Of a stretch of 64,000 bases of DNA, positions 8,803-18,001 are shown piece after piece. The position numbers and the translations under genes are program-made. The DNA is from an uncultured Eubacteriaceae bacterium (lineage in GTDB: Bacteria; Bacillota; Clostridia; Lachnospirales; CAG-274): assembly GCA_947086655.1 (NCBI GenBank), contig CAMTZM010000007.1, forward strand, positions 20,199 to 84,198, read 5' to 3'. Every line of letters starts with the position of its first letter. Positions within the stretch are counted from its first letter, which is position 1. The notes beneath the pieces were generated by a model. It worked only from the letters and a program-made list of their open reading frames with translations. It had not been told where the DNA came from and ran no database searches.

Positions 8803-10365
8803 TTATGCCGTTCTGTATCCTGTAACTTTATTATTATCCATCCATTGTTTTTTGCTTGCCATTAAATATTCAACAGTTTCATTTGTTCTTTGAAAATATT
8901 TATAAAGTATATCTTTTAACTCAAATAAATCATCGTATGTTAAATATGGATAATCTTTCATAGTGTTATATGTTCCGTTGTACATAAGAGCATATCTTAA
9001 ATTTCCATCCGGAAGCACCCATTCATTTTTTGTATTTTCTATTCCAAGAAGCATTAATTCAGCCAAATCATAATATTTCTGTTCTTTTGTAACTTGATAA
9101 AGTTCATAAAGAAAATTTATTTCAGCTACTTGATGATTTAAAGAACTATGAGTTCTAAGTGAATTTTCATTTCCGGCATAATCGTCCACAAGCCATCCGC
9201 CTAACTTGTCATAATGCCTATTTACGGCATGCTCGTAAAAAAATTCACCATATTTTACAGCCGCCTCCAAAAAATCCCTGTCATTATAAACCTTATATCC
9301 TTGAACAAGGCTTACTGCAAAATCAGTATTAAATCTTGTATCGTAAAAATAATACGGTATTTTAAAATCAGTTATAAGCCATTCGGACTGCGGTCCTGTG
9401 GGCCAAAAACCTTTTTCATTTTGATTTTCTATACAAATTTTTGTCATTATATATCCCAAATCGTTAGCTGCACGGCAGCCTCCGTATTTTGCCCAGCTTG
9501 CGCCTGTATAATTAGCCGGATGTCTGTAAAGTACATTATTTCCTCCCGGAGTATAATTAGATGGTGTAGGGAAATAATATCCATCATAGCACCAGCGTCT
9601 TTCAAAAGCTAAATCATGTACTTTTAAAAGATTGTACTGCTTTTCACTATTCCAATCCACAAGGCTGTTAGGTGACTGAAGACACCAAAACTCCCCTATA
9701 TTATCAGTTCTTTCAGGAAACTGTATTTTTATTATATATTCTCCAACTGACTTTTGAATTATTACCGGTATTTCCCTATCTTTTAAAACAGTAAGAGTAT
9801 TAGCTGTAAAATCGCTTTTATATACTCCGGCAACGCTTAATATTGCATTATATTTTCCTGTTGATACATATAAAGTCGTCACCTTGTCACTTATACTTTT
9901 TTCATCTGTGGTTAGTATCCATTGTTTTGTAACAGGGTCAATGTATCTTATTTCTATACTATCTCCCGGTATTTTAAAAGAAGACATAAAATTCCCCGCT
10001 TTATCGCTTCCAAAACCATATCTTCTTATCCAAAAATAGTCACCGTTTTCAAATTTACAATTTAACTGCTGTATTACAGCCCCCATATTATTTATTATCT
10101 CTGTATTTATATCAGCTTTAAAAGGAGTTGTGCTAACAGGCAAAGATGCATTTACTATTTTTTGAACAGTATCCATCTCAATAGTAGTAATTTCCGTAAA
10201 ATCTTCCGTAATGCTTTGTGCAGAAAACTCTTTAGTAGTTTGCTGCGTTGTAATTTCTTTAGTTGTAATTTCTTTAGTAGTTTCTTCGGTAGTTTCTTCA
10301 GCATATACATTATACGAACAAAAAAACACGCTAAGAAAAATAAAAAATACAGTAAAACCTTTCAA
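8803..10365 (-). CDS. Secreted protein of unknown function, alpha-toroid-like C-terminal half
   Basis: I do not recognise this family. The 520-residue product has a signal peptide (VFFIFLSVFFCSYNVYA) and then a Thr/Glu-rich low-complexity linker built on ETTKE repeats (about 23-60). A beta-rich middle follows (about 85-225). The C-terminal half (about 230-500) has many aromatic helices, including FWPTGPQSEW and SSLNHQVAEINFLYELY. That pattern resembles the (alpha/alpha) barrels of glucuronyl C5-epimerases and some glycoside hydrolases or lyases. The start is TTG at 10365, spaced correctly behind GAGGTGAT. It lies upstream of the pectate lyase gene on the same strand but has its own terminator. 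A role in extracellular polysaccharide handling is inference from fold and neighbour only. Confidence 0.6.
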   Translation of the reverse strand: MKGFTVFFIFLSVFFCSYNVYAEETTEETTKEITTKEITTQQTTKEFSAQSITEDFTEITTIEMDTVQKIVNASLPVSTTPFKADINTEIINNMGAVIQQLNCKFENGDYFWIRRYGFGSDKAGNFMSSFKIPGDSIEIRYIDPVTKQWILTTDEKSISDKVTTLYVSTGKYNAILSVAGVYKSDFTANTLTVLKDREIPVIIQKSVGEYIIKIQFPERTDNIGEFWCLQSPNSLVDWNSEKQYNLLKVHDLAFERRWCYDGYYFPTPSNYTPGGNNVLYRHPANYTGASWAKYGGCRAANDLGYIMTKICIENQNEKGFWPTGPQSEWLITDFKIPYYFYDTRFNTDFAVSLVQGYKVYNDRDFLEAAVKYGEFFYEHAVNRHYDKLGGWLVDDYAGNENSLRTHSSLNHQVAEINFLYELYQVTKEQKYYDLAELMLLGIENTKNEWVLPDGNLRYALMYNGTYNTMKDYPYLTYDDLFELKDILYKYFQRTNETVEYLMASKKQWMDNNKVTGYRTA

Positions 10366-10595
10366 AATATCACCTCATCTAAATTTTTTCAAAATAATAA
10401 TTTTTGCAAAAAAATACATCTTTCTTTATAATTTGTATTTATTTGAAAAACATTGAAAAATTATTGCGGATTTCGTAAATATATGTACTATAAGTATAAC
10501 CATTTAATTATATATTAAGCTGAAACTATTTTCAAGCTGTTATTCTTAAAGCAAACAATTTCTTATTATCGTAATATATAACACAATTAAAAATA

Positions 10596-10624
10596 TAGAC
10601 TTTTTGCGGCAAAAAATGTATAAT
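10596..10624 (+). promoter_or_regulatory. Promoter of recX-TPR operon
   Basis: A perfect -10 TATAAT at 10619-10624 is preceded by TAGACT (10596-10601) with a 17-base spacer, 38 bases before the recX start codon. Confidence 0.6.
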
Positions 10625-10661
10625 ATATATTGATTTATAATATATCGGAGATGATTTAAAA

Positions 10662-11291
10662 TTGATTATAACTTCAATCGAAGAACAAAAAAACAACAAA
10701 AATAAAGTATCTGTTTTTATTGATTCAGTTTTTTCATTTGGAATTACAAAAGAAGAACTAATAAGCCTTAAACTTTCTAAAAACAAAGAAATATCACAAG
10801 AAGAACTTGATAGAATCAAAAATTATATAATATTTGAAAAAGCGAAAAACCGTGCTTTTAAAATTTTAAGCTTTAGACAGTATTCAAAACTTGAGTTAAA
10901 AAATAAGCTTTCAGCAGAATTATTTCCAAACGATATTATTGATAGAGTAATTGACATCCTTGAAAATTACAAATATATTAACGATTTTGAATTTACAAAA
11001 AACTATATTAAAAACCGTTACATAACAAAAGGATATGGAATAAACAAAATTATTTTTGAGCTTAAACGGCTTGGAATAAATGAAGATGACATAATTAATG
11101 CTTATGATGAAACAATTAATAAATTTTCTATTACTGAAGAAGATAAAATACGTGAACTTATCAACAAAAAACTCAAAGGTAAAGTTTATAATTTTGAAGA
11201 AAATCCAAAACTTAAAAAAAAGCTTTTTGACTATCTTTACAGACGAGGATTTAATTATGAAACTATTATGAATGCATTAAAAGAAAACTAA
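10662..11291 (+). CDS. recX: Regulatory protein RecX
   Basis: RecX binds RecA filaments and tunes their activity in recombination and SOS induction. The 209-residue product has the usual all-helical three-repeat design: AKNRAFKILSFRQYSKLELK (about 61-80), a middle repeat with YINDFEFTKNYIKNRYITKG, and a C-terminal repeat ending in DYLYRRGFNYETIMNAL. The start is TTG at 10662 behind CGGAG; the nearby ATG at 10651 meets a stop after two codons. The gene is about 4 kb from recA and on the opposite strand. A TPR gene follows after 20 bases and is probably co-transcribed. Confidence 0.9.
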   Translation: MIITSIEEQKNNKNKVSVFIDSVFSFGITKEELISLKLSKNKEISQEELDRIKNYIIFEKAKNRAFKILSFRQYSKLELKNKLSAELFPNDIIDRVIDILENYKYINDFEFTKNYIKNRYITKGYGINKIIFELKRLGINEDDIINAYDETINKFSITEEDKIRELINKKLKGKVYNFEENPKLKKKLFDYLYRRGFNYETIMNALKEN

Positions 11292-11311
11292 TTTACATAG
11301 GAGGGATTTTA

Positions 11312-12847
11312 TTGTCGTATAAAAATTATATAATAAAACTAAACAATAAATTTATTCAATCTTACGAAAACGGAGATTTTCTAAAAACTATACTTACCGG
11401 AGAAAGAATATTAAAAATTTATGAAGATAATAAAGATACTGATTGTGAAGATTATAATCGTATGTTAAGTGATGTTGCTTATATATATATGCGGTCTGGA
11501 AAATATATAAAAGCAAGAACAATGTATATCTCTGCATTTAATTTTTTTTACAAAAATAAGCCAAACAGTCTTATTTTAAGCGATATAGCCAATAACTTAG
11601 GAATTACCCATAATCATTGCGGAGATATGTATGGCTGTACGGATTGTTTTAATATAGCTCTTGATATAAGAAAAGAACATCTTCCAAACTCTATGGAAAA
11701 TTATTGTATAAGTCTTTATAATATGGGCAGTCTGCTTTTTGACCTTGAGAAATATGAAAATGCTTCCGACTTTTTCAGACATGCTATTAATTTACACAAA
11801 AAAAACGATGATTTTTATATAGACTGTATTGATTTTATAGGCTATTGTTTTGAGGAAACAAAAAAATTTGAAAAAGCATGCGAATGTTTTGAAGAGGCAA
11901 ATGCGCTTATTATAAAAATTTTCGGAGATGAAAGTACTTTATACCTTCAAAATATTTATTATACAGCATCTTTATATGTAAAAGCTAAAAATTATGTTGA
12001 AGCCCGTGCATGTTTTGAAAAAAGCATACATCTTATAAAACAAAAATTAGGTGTTAAACATCCTTTTTATGCTGAAGCTCTTAATAAAGCAGCGTCTGTT
12101 TATATGTTTTTGTCAAATGAAAAGCGTGCGCTTATATTAAGGCAAAAAGCCATTAATATACTTAAAAATACAATAGGTGAAAATCATCTTTATTACGCAA
12201 GCTCTCTAAAAGGAATAGGCGATAATTTTATGAAACTAAATGAGTACGGCGAAGCCATTGAAGTATACAAAAAAGCTATTGAAATTAAAGAACGTATTAC
12301 AGGAAACGACTGTCTTAACTGTTTTTATGAAAAGCTTTCTTTAAGCCGTGCCTATAAAAATCTTGAAAAATACGAAGATGCAATTGATGTTTTAAAGGAA
12401 TATATTGAAAATCCTCCTGAAAATGAAGATATGCTTATTGAGTTTCTAACTGAAATTTCATATATATATATATTAATGGATAAAAAAGATGAACTTTATA
12501 ATATATATCGTAAACTCACAAACCACGAGCCTGATTTTAATTTTGAACAAATGTCTAAAGATATTAAAAACTCTGATTATTTTGAATATGATTTTAATAT
12601 GTTTAATGCACCTAATATAAGCGAGTTTGGTCCTTATGAACATGAAACAGGTGATTTGCTTGAAAACGGAGGATATATTTACAATAACGATATTGATGAT
12701 ATATCTAAATATGACGATGATTTTTATATAAATTCAGAAGAAGCTGAATATAATTATAATACATCTGATTACTTCGGAAACTATTCCGAAGAAGATGATA
12801 TCAACAATAATAACAATGATGATGACGATAACGGAACTTTATTTTGA
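11312..12847 (+). CDS. TPR-repeat protein with acidic C-terminal tail
   Basis: This 511-residue cytoplasmic protein has no signal peptide. Residues of about 15-390 form successive tetratricopeptide repeats of the longer kinesin-light-chain type. Typical repeat cores include NLGITHNHCGDMYGCTDCF, ALNKAASVYMF and GEAIEVYKKAIEIKERI. The last 80 residues are low-complexity, rich in Asp, Glu, Asn and Tyr (YNYNTSDYFGNYSEEDD). Such proteins usually act as protein-interaction scaffolds, and no catalytic domain is visible. The start is TTG at 11312 after a strong TAGGAGGGA. It lies 20 bases after recX, so it is likely in one operon, although a link to RecA function is not shown by the sequence. Confidence 0.8.
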   Translation: MSYKNYIIKLNNKFIQSYENGDFLKTILTGERILKIYEDNKDTDCEDYNRMLSDVAYIYMRSGKYIKARTMYISAFNFFYKNKPNSLILSDIANNLGITHNHCGDMYGCTDCFNIALDIRKEHLPNSMENYCISLYNMGSLLFDLEKYENASDFFRHAINLHKKNDDFYIDCIDFIGYCFEETKKFEKACECFEEANALIIKIFGDESTLYLQNIYYTASLYVKAKNYVEARACFEKSIHLIKQKLGVKHPFYAEALNKAASVYMFLSNEKRALILRQKAINILKNTIGENHLYYASSLKGIGDNFMKLNEYGEAIEVYKKAIEIKERITGNDCLNCFYEKLSLSRAYKNLEKYEDAIDVLKEYIENPPENEDMLIEFLTEISYIYILMDKKDELYNIYRKLTNHEPDFNFEQMSKDIKNSDYFEYDFNMFNAPNISEFGPYEHETGDLLENGGYIYNNDIDDISKYDDDFYINSEEAEYNYNTSDYFGNYSEEDDINNNNNDDDDNGTLF

Positions 12848-12857
12848 AACTTTTTTT

Positions 12858-12915
12858 AAGCGTATACGAAAACATTAAAATATATTTACTTATTTTAAGT
12901 TTTCGTATACGCTTT
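12858..12915. terminator. Bidirectional terminator
   Basis: Long complementary arms AAGCGTATACGAAAAC and GTTTTCGTATACGCTT enclose an AT-rich loop, with T runs on both outer sides. It separates the convergent TPR gene and the MIF-like gene. Confidence 0.9.
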
Positions 12916-12929
12916 TTACTATATTTAAT

Positions 12930-13274
12930 TTAAAAATTAGAGCCGTTAAATCCCCAATGTGTTACTTCCTCATACTTAACATAAACTCTGTCAGAAGGCA
13001 CATCAATTACAGATTTTAATATAGAACATATTTCATTAGTCATAGCCGTAAATATATCACGATTACTTTTTCCCAATATTTTTACCTCAACAAAAGCTGT
13101 ATCTTTAGAATTATCTCCCCTAAAATAAAGGCTGCATCCTCCTGTTATATCTACCATTAAATAACTTTCGGTTTTTCCCGGAAATATTTCAATAGCTTTT
13201 CCAAGCTTTGTTTTTAATTCTTCTTCTTTTTGTTTTTTTATATCAACAGTTGTTCTAACGCTTATATACGGCAT
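12930..13274 (-). CDS. MIF-like tautomerase
   Basis: The 114-residue product starts MPYI, leaving an N-terminal Pro after Met removal, which is the catalytic base of the tautomerase superfamily. Length and C-terminal pattern (SDRVYVKYEEV then HWGFNGSNF) follow macrophage migration inhibitory factor, whose equivalent is PDRVYIN...WNNSTF. MIF proteins form trimers and tautomerise phenylpyruvate or dopachrome in vitro. The natural substrate in bacteria is unknown. The motif SYLMVDI matches the conserved strand after the first helix. The gene is a single unit between two terminator-like regions and lies downstream of gpr on the same strand; a functional link to sporulation is not evident. Confidence 0.88.
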   Translation of the reverse strand: MPYISVRTTVDIKKQKEEELKTKLGKAIEIFPGKTESYLMVDITGGCSLYFRGDNSKDTAFVEVKILGKSNRDIFTAMTNEICSILKSVIDVPSDRVYVKYEEVTHWGFNGSNF

Positions 13275-13355
13275 TTATATATCCCCCTTTTTTTGGCAGT
13301 TTTTAGTATAATATATTATAAACTTAACGCTTTTTTATGTCAATACTTTGAAAAG

Positions 13356-14357
13356 CTAATTCATATATCTGTTTATATCATCAATTTGAATAGCCGGATG
13401 TAGCGCTATATTAATTGAATTAGCTATTATATTTGCAAGTCTTTTAATTACGGCATCAACCTCTTTAGGTGTAACAAACATATTTCCTACATATGGATTT
13501 AAAATTTGAGTTATAAGATTATATTTTTCTTCTTCGTGCAGTTCGCTTAACATTTCATAAAATTCTCCTCCTTTTTTACTTTCGCTCATCATAGCCCCAA
13601 GCATCATATCCATAGTATCGTTTACAAGTGTAGCAGCATCTACAACAGTTGGCACTCCAACAGCTATTACAGGCACTCCTAAAGTTTCTTCATTTAAAGC
13701 CATTCTTTTGTTTCCAACTCCCGAGCCGGGTATTACTCCTGTATCTGCCATTTGTATAGCCGAATTTATTCTTCCCGAACGTCTTGCAGCAAGAGCATCT
13801 ACGGCTATTATTAAATCAGGTTTCATACTTTTGGCTATTCCTTTTATAATTTCTCCTGTCTCTATTCCGGTTATTCCCATTACACCCGGAGAGATTGCAG
13901 CAACAGCACGAACTGAATCGTTTATCTGTTCCGGAAGACTGTGAGCAATATGCCTTGTAACAAGTATACGGCTTACAACCTGTGGTCCTAAAGCATCCGG
14001 AGTTACATTCCAGTTTCCAAGACCTACTACAAGTATAACTGAATTTTCATCAATATTTCTAAGCTTAATTAAATTTTGACTTAATATCTTTATTATATGC
14101 TCGTGGGCTTCAGCATCATTTTCTTTCATTGCCGGAGATTCTATCGTTACATAATTTCCGATAGGTTTTCCCATGCTTTTTGCACCTTGTTCATTTGTTA
14201 TTTTAACCCATGTAACGGTTATATCATCCCTTTCACTTTTTTCAACATCCACCTCAACACCGTCAATTTTTTCTTCTTTTTCCGCCTTTTTAGCGTTTTT
14301 TATAAGCAATTCGGTAGTTTCTATGGCTAAATCCGTACGTATGGAAAATTTATTCAT
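13356..14357 (-). CDS. gpr: Germination protease GPR
   Basis: GPR degrades the small acid-soluble spore proteins during germination, releasing amino acids and freeing spore DNA. It is made in the forespore as an inactive zymogen. The 333 residues contain the family's N-terminal SIRTDLAIE segment and VGLGNWNVTPDALGP (about 110-124), which holds conserved Asp residues of this unusual A25 aspartic-type peptidase family. SPGVMGITGIET and VDALAARR follow. The presence of a full-length copy shows that the organism carries the sporulation programme. As in other Firmicutes it lies next to rpsT, which diverges from it here. Confidence 0.95.
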   Translation of the reverse strand: MNKFSIRTDLAIETTELLIKNAKKAEKEEKIDGVEVDVEKSERDDITVTWVKITNEQGAKSMGKPIGNYVTIESPAMKENDAEAHEHIIKILSQNLIKLRNIDENSVILVVGLGNWNVTPDALGPQVVSRILVTRHIAHSLPEQINDSVRAVAAISPGVMGITGIETGEIIKGIAKSMKPDLIIAVDALAARRSGRINSAIQMADTGVIPGSGVGNKRMALNEETLGVPVIAVGVPTVVDAATLVNDTMDMMLGAMMSESKKGGEFYEMLSELHEEEKYNLITQILNPYVGNMFVTPKEVDAVIKRLANIIANSINIALHPAIQIDDINRYMN

Positions 14358-14481
14358 TATAATTTCTCTCCTTACTCCTATTTTTTTACATAGAATTTTT
14401 ATATTTATATTTCCCTTTTAACGCACATTTATTCTAAAGAAAAAAATAACTTTACTATTAATAAATTTTTTCATTTTTCTA

Positions 14482-14510
14482 TTGACTTTATTTTGCTTTT
14501 GTTTTACAAT
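14482..14510 (+). promoter_or_regulatory. Promoter of rpsT
   Basis: TTGACT (14482-14487) and TACAAT (14505-14510) are separated by 17 bases, giving a strong housekeeping promoter about 87 bases before the S20 start codon. Confidence 0.75.
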
Positions 14511-14596
14511 AATTCATGTTTATTGTTCCTAACCCCCACTTTTATTTGTATTTTATTTAAAAATGTAATTATGTGTATAATCAGGAGGAATTAAAA

Positions 14597-14860
14597 TTGG
14601 CTAATATTAAATCCGCTAAAAAACGTATTAAAGTTATTGCTAAAAAAACAATGAGAAACAAAATGATTAAATCCGCTACTAAAACTTCTATTAAAAAAGT
14701 TATATCTGCTGCATCTAATGGAAATAAAGAAGAAGCTAAAGCTTGTCTTGTAGCGGCTGTAAGAACTATTGATAAAGCTTGTTCAAAGGGCGTATATCAT
14801 AAAAATAACGCTTCAAGAAAGAAATCAAGACTTTATAAATTAGTTAATAAAATGGCTTAA
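14597..14860 (+). CDS. rpsT: 30S ribosomal protein S20
   Basis: S20 is a small basic protein that binds 16S rRNA and helps assemble the 30S subunit. From the TTG at 14597 the product reads [17 protein letters not shown], the standard S20 N-terminus, with 87 residues, and ends in [14 protein letters not shown] is preferred because AGGAGG at 14583-14588 is optimally placed. An upstream in-frame ATG at 14573 would add a non-homologous extension containing the ribosome site. A strong promoter and a terminator bracket it as a single-gene unit. Confidence 0.96.
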   Translation: MANIKSAKKRIKVIAKKTMRNKMIKSATKTSIKKVISAASNGNKEEAKACLVAAVRTIDKACSKGVYHKNNASRKKSRLYKLVNKMA

Positions 14861-14868
14861 AAACAAAA

Positions 14869-14905
14869 ATACCGTCTTAATGTATTAAAAACATTGAGAC
14901 GGTAT
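14869..14905. terminator. Bidirectional terminator, rpsT / recA
   Basis: The arms ATACCGTCTTAATGT and ACATTGAGACGGTAT pair with a 7-base loop. A T run follows on the plus strand and an A-rich flank gives a T run on the minus strand. It separates the convergent genes rpsT and recA. Confidence 0.92.
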
Positions 14906-14926
14906 TTTTATATATATAATATATTA

Positions 14927-16096
14927 TTAATCAAAGACTATTTCTTCTTTATTGTCAATATCCATATTAGCATTTTCATTTGAATCAGGCAAATCGTTAT
15001 CAAGTCTTAATTCTAAATCGGCTGAATCAGAAACATTTTCAGAATCAGTTAAAGGAGCAATTTCAGCAAGAGGAGGCATATCATATTCCGCTCTTACCTC
15101 ATTTTCAATTTTACGGCATATATCCGGGTGTTCCTCAAAATATATTTTAGCGTTTTCACGTCCCTGCATACGTATATCGTTGTAAGTATACCATGAGCCG
15201 CCTTTATTGACAATGTTCAGTTCTGCCGCCATATCAAGCACATCTCCCTCATGAGATATACCTTTTCCAAACATTATATCAAATTCCACACTTTTAAAAG
15301 GAGGAGCAACTTTGTTTTTAACTATTTTAACTTTTGTACGGCTTCCTATCATTTCAGAACCGGCTTTAATAGCCTCTCCTCGTCTTATATCAATTCTTAT
15401 GCTTGCATAAAATTTCAAAGCACGGCCTCCGGTTGTTGTTTCAGAAAGTCCATATCCTCCTATTTTTTCTCTAAGCTGATTAATAAATATTACTATGCAG
15501 CTTGTCTTGCTTGTTATAGCTGTAAGTTTTCTTAAAGCCTGACTCATAAGTCTTGCCTGAAGACCCATATGGGAATCTCCCATTTCTCCCTCTATCTCTG
15601 CCTTAGGAACAAGAGCAGCTACCGAATCAATTATTACTAAATCAATAGCGCCTGAACGAACCATTGTTTCGCTTATCTCAAGGGCTTGTTCCCCATCGTC
15701 TGGCTGAGATATGTAAAGTTCGTCAATATTAACTCCTATATTTTTAGCATAAACAGGGTCAAGGGCATGTTCAGCATCAACAAAAGCCGCTGTACCGCCG
15801 CTTTTTTGTACTTCAGCCGCTATATGCAGAGCAATTGTTGTTTTTCCCGAAGATTCAGGACCATATATTTCTATTATTCTTCCCTTTGGTATTCCTCCAA
15901 CTCCTAATGCCAAATCAAGGCTTAAAGCTCCTGTTGATACAGTTTGTATATTACTGCTTTGAGGAGCATCTCCTAATTTCATAACTGCTCCTTTCCCAAA
16001 CTGTTTTTCAATTTGAGAAAGTGCATCCTTTAATGATTGACTTTTTCCGTCATTGTTATTTACAGTTTCGTTTTTTTTACTTTTACTTGCAGCCAT
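14927..16096 (-). CDS. recA: Recombinase RecA
   Basis: RecA forms filaments on single-stranded DNA, catalyses strand exchange and triggers LexA self-cleavage. The 389 residues contain the Walker A loop GPESSGKT (about 79-86), the [10 protein letters not shown] motif with the catalytic Glu, Walker [13 protein letters not shown], the loop-2 region with [13 protein letters not shown], and the family's C-terminal domain ending in an acidic tail. The gene is the last of a leftward run pgsA-cinA-recA, 29 bases after the cinA stop. I see no LexA-type box in the short gap, so SOS control, if present, would act further upstream. Confidence 0.98.
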   Translation of the reverse strand: MAASKSKKNETVNNNDGKSQSLKDALSQIEKQFGKGAVMKLGDAPQSSNIQTVSTGALSLDLALGVGGIPKGRIIEIYGPESSGKTTIALHIAAEVQKSGGTAAFVDAEHALDPVYAKNIGVNIDELYISQPDDGEQALEISETMVRSGAIDLVIIDSVAALVPKAEIEGEMGDSHMGLQARLMSQALRKLTAITSKTSCIVIFINQLREKIGGYGLSETTTGGRALKFYASIRIDIRRGEAIKAGSEMIGSRTKVKIVKNKVAPPFKSVEFDIMFGKGISHEGDVLDMAAELNIVNKGGSWYTYNDIRMQGRENAKIYFEEHPDICRKIENEVRAEYDMPPLAEIAPLTDSENVSDSADLELRLDNDLPDSNENANMDIDNKEEIVFD

Positions 16097-16125
16097 ATTT
16101 ACCTCCTGTTATTTTACTTTATTTT

Positions 16126-17370
16126 TTATTTTTCAGACACATCTTTAATAAGCATTTCCCTTAAATTATTAAGTATATTTGTAACTGTTCTATGCCTTAT
16201 TTTATTTCTGTTTCCTTTTATCATATAACGATAAACATTTGTTTTTCCATTCATATAAATAGCCGCATATACAAGTCCTACGGGCTTTTCTTCTGTTCCC
16301 CCCAAAGGACCGGCAACACCTGTTGTGGATATGCCTATATCTGCTTTAAGATTCAAAGAAACTCCTTTCGCCATTTCTTCAGCAGTTTCAGCGCTTACCG
16401 CTCCATATTTTAAAAGTGTTTCCTCTTTTACAGACAAACGGCTTATTTTACTTTCATTTGAATAAGAAACAACTCCCTCTAATAAAACATTGCTTGCTCC
16501 GGAACAATTTACAAGTCTTGCACAAAGTTCTCCTCCTGTACATGATTCGGCACAGGCTATTTTTAACCCTCTTTTTTCAAGTTCATTAAGTACAGCTTTT
16601 TCAAGCGACGCATCTTCTCCCTCGCCGTATATATATTGTCCTAATCTTTTATATATTTGTTTGACTACTGGATTTATAAGTTTATCAGCCTCATCTTTAT
16701 TATTTCCGCCGGCCGTTATTCTAAAAAGCATTTCATCTTGTTTAGCATAAGGGGCAATTGTAGGATTTTCGCTTTCTTTCATTATATCCCTTATAGCCTC
16801 AGCCGCCGCACTCTCACCAATTCCGGAAAGTCTCAATATTCTTGATACAAATGTTTTATCTTGTTTTTTTGATAAAATAGGAATTACACTTTCTTCAAAC
16901 ATAGGTATTGTCTCAGCCGGAGGTCCGGGAAGCATAACAAGTATTTTTCCGTCTTTTTCTATTATGCAGCCAGGAGCTGTTCCATTATTATTTTTTAAAG
17001 CCTTAGCTCCCTTAGGTATATATCCTTGTTTTAAATTTGTTTCAGGCATATTATTATTTTTAAAATAGTCTCTTAAATTATCCATTGATTCCTTGTCTTC
17101 TATCATTTCAAGTCCAAAATACTCTGCTCCTGTTTCCTTTGTCAAATCATCATCAGTAGGCCCTAATCCTCCTGTTGTTATTACAAGGTCGGCTCTTTTA
17201 AATGCGTTTTCAAACGCATTTAAAAGCCTGTCTTTATTATCTCCGACAACACTTTGAAAATAAACTCCTATCCCTAACGCCGCAAGCTGTCTTGACAAAT
17301 ACTGCGCATTTGTGTTTAATATATCTCCCAATAAAAGTTCTGTACCTACTGCAATTATTTCTCCTGTCAT
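16126..17370 (-). CDS. cinA: CinA family nicotinamide-nucleotide amidase
   Basis: The 414-residue protein has an N-terminal molybdopterin-binding-like domain (MTGEIIAVGTELLLGDILNT, VITTGGLGPTDDD) and a C-terminal CinA domain with ACAESCTGGELCARL and GISTTGVAGP. The C-terminal domain deamidates nicotinamide mononucleotide to recycle NAD breakdown products; the N-terminal part often has ADP-ribose pyrophosphatase activity. The start at 17370 is chosen over an upstream in-frame start at 17448. The GGGAGG ribosome site is 9 bases before it, and the extra 26 residues are hydrophobic and not part of the family. Its place directly before recA is conserved in many bacteria. Confidence 0.94.
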   Translation of the reverse strand: MTGEIIAVGTELLLGDILNTNAQYLSRQLAALGIGVYFQSVVGDNKDRLLNAFENAFKRADLVITTGGLGPTDDDLTKETGAEYFGLEMIEDKESMDNLRDYFKNNNMPETNLKQGYIPKGAKALKNNNGTAPGCIIEKDGKILVMLPGPPAETIPMFEESVIPILSKKQDKTFVSRILRLSGIGESAAAEAIRDIMKESENPTIAPYAKQDEMLFRITAGGNNKDEADKLINPVVKQIYKRLGQYIYGEGEDASLEKAVLNELEKRGLKIACAESCTGGELCARLVNCSGASNVLLEGVVSYSNESKISRLSVKEETLLKYGAVSAETAEEMAKGVSLNLKADIGISTTGVAGPLGGTEEKPVGLVYAAIYMNGKTNVYRYMIKGNRNKIRHRTVTNILNNLREMLIKDVSEK

Positions 17371-17437
17371 TAAAATAAACCTCCCTATAAACAATACAAA
17401 CATAATAATTACAAAAACGCTAATTAAATAATTTTTA

Positions 17438-18001
17438 CTATATATCACCTGAAAAAACGCCTTTATTTTTTAATATATAATCAGCAGCCGATATTACAGT
17501 CAATATAACTGACAAAGCTATTAATATTATGCTTATCCATTTAAAAATTATGTGATTTATATTAAGCAGAAGTGAAATAATCATAATCATTTGCACTGTT
17601 GTTTTTATTTTTCCCCACCATCCTGCTGCAATTACAATATTTTGCTCAATTGCAATTGTGCGAAAACCTGTAATAATAAATTCTCTTGCTATTATTATTA
17701 TTACACACCATGAGGGAAGATTTACAACCGAACCTTCAAGCCCTATAAGAGCTATAAGCGCCGAACATACAAGAAGCTTATCAGCAAGAGGGTCCATAAA
17801 CTTTCCGAAATTAGTTATAAGTCTGTATTTTCTTGCTATATATCCGTCAAGCCCGTCTGATATAGATGCCGCCGAAAAAAGCACTACGGCTATATATCTT
17901 CTTATCTGCATATCAAAAGGTATAGCATCCCACATAAGTATTAAAATAAAAAACGGTATCATGGCTACTCTTACTATTGTTATCTTATTGGGCAGATTCA
18001 T
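17438..18001 (-). CDS. pgsA: CDP-diacylglycerol--glycerol-3-phosphate 3-phosphatidyltransferase
   Basis: PgsA makes phosphatidylglycerol phosphate, the committed step to the acidic membrane lipids phosphatidylglycerol and cardiolipin. The 187-residue integral membrane protein begins MNLPNKITIVRVAMIPFF and carries the CDP-alcohol transferase signature DGLDGYIARKY...FGKFMDPLADK, with the metal-binding Asp residues. Several hydrophobic helices follow. The ATG at 18001 lies inside the 3' end of rimO, behind GGAG, so the two genes overlap by 17 bases and are likely translationally coupled. An in-frame TTG at 18016 is a less likely start. Confidence 0.95.
   Translation of the reverse strand: MNLPNKITIVRVAMIPFFILILMWDAIPFDMQIRRYIAVVLFSAASISDGLDGYIARKYRLITNFGKFMDPLADKLLVCSALIALIGLEGSVVNLPSWCVIIIIAREFIITGFRTIAIEQNIVIAAGWWGKIKTTVQMIMIISLLLNINHIIFKWISIILIALSVILTVISAADYILKNKGVFSGDI

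Noticed and set aside
16097..16125. LexA box before recA
   Set aside because: The gap to cinA is 29 bases and contains no GAAC-N4-GTTC-like sequence.
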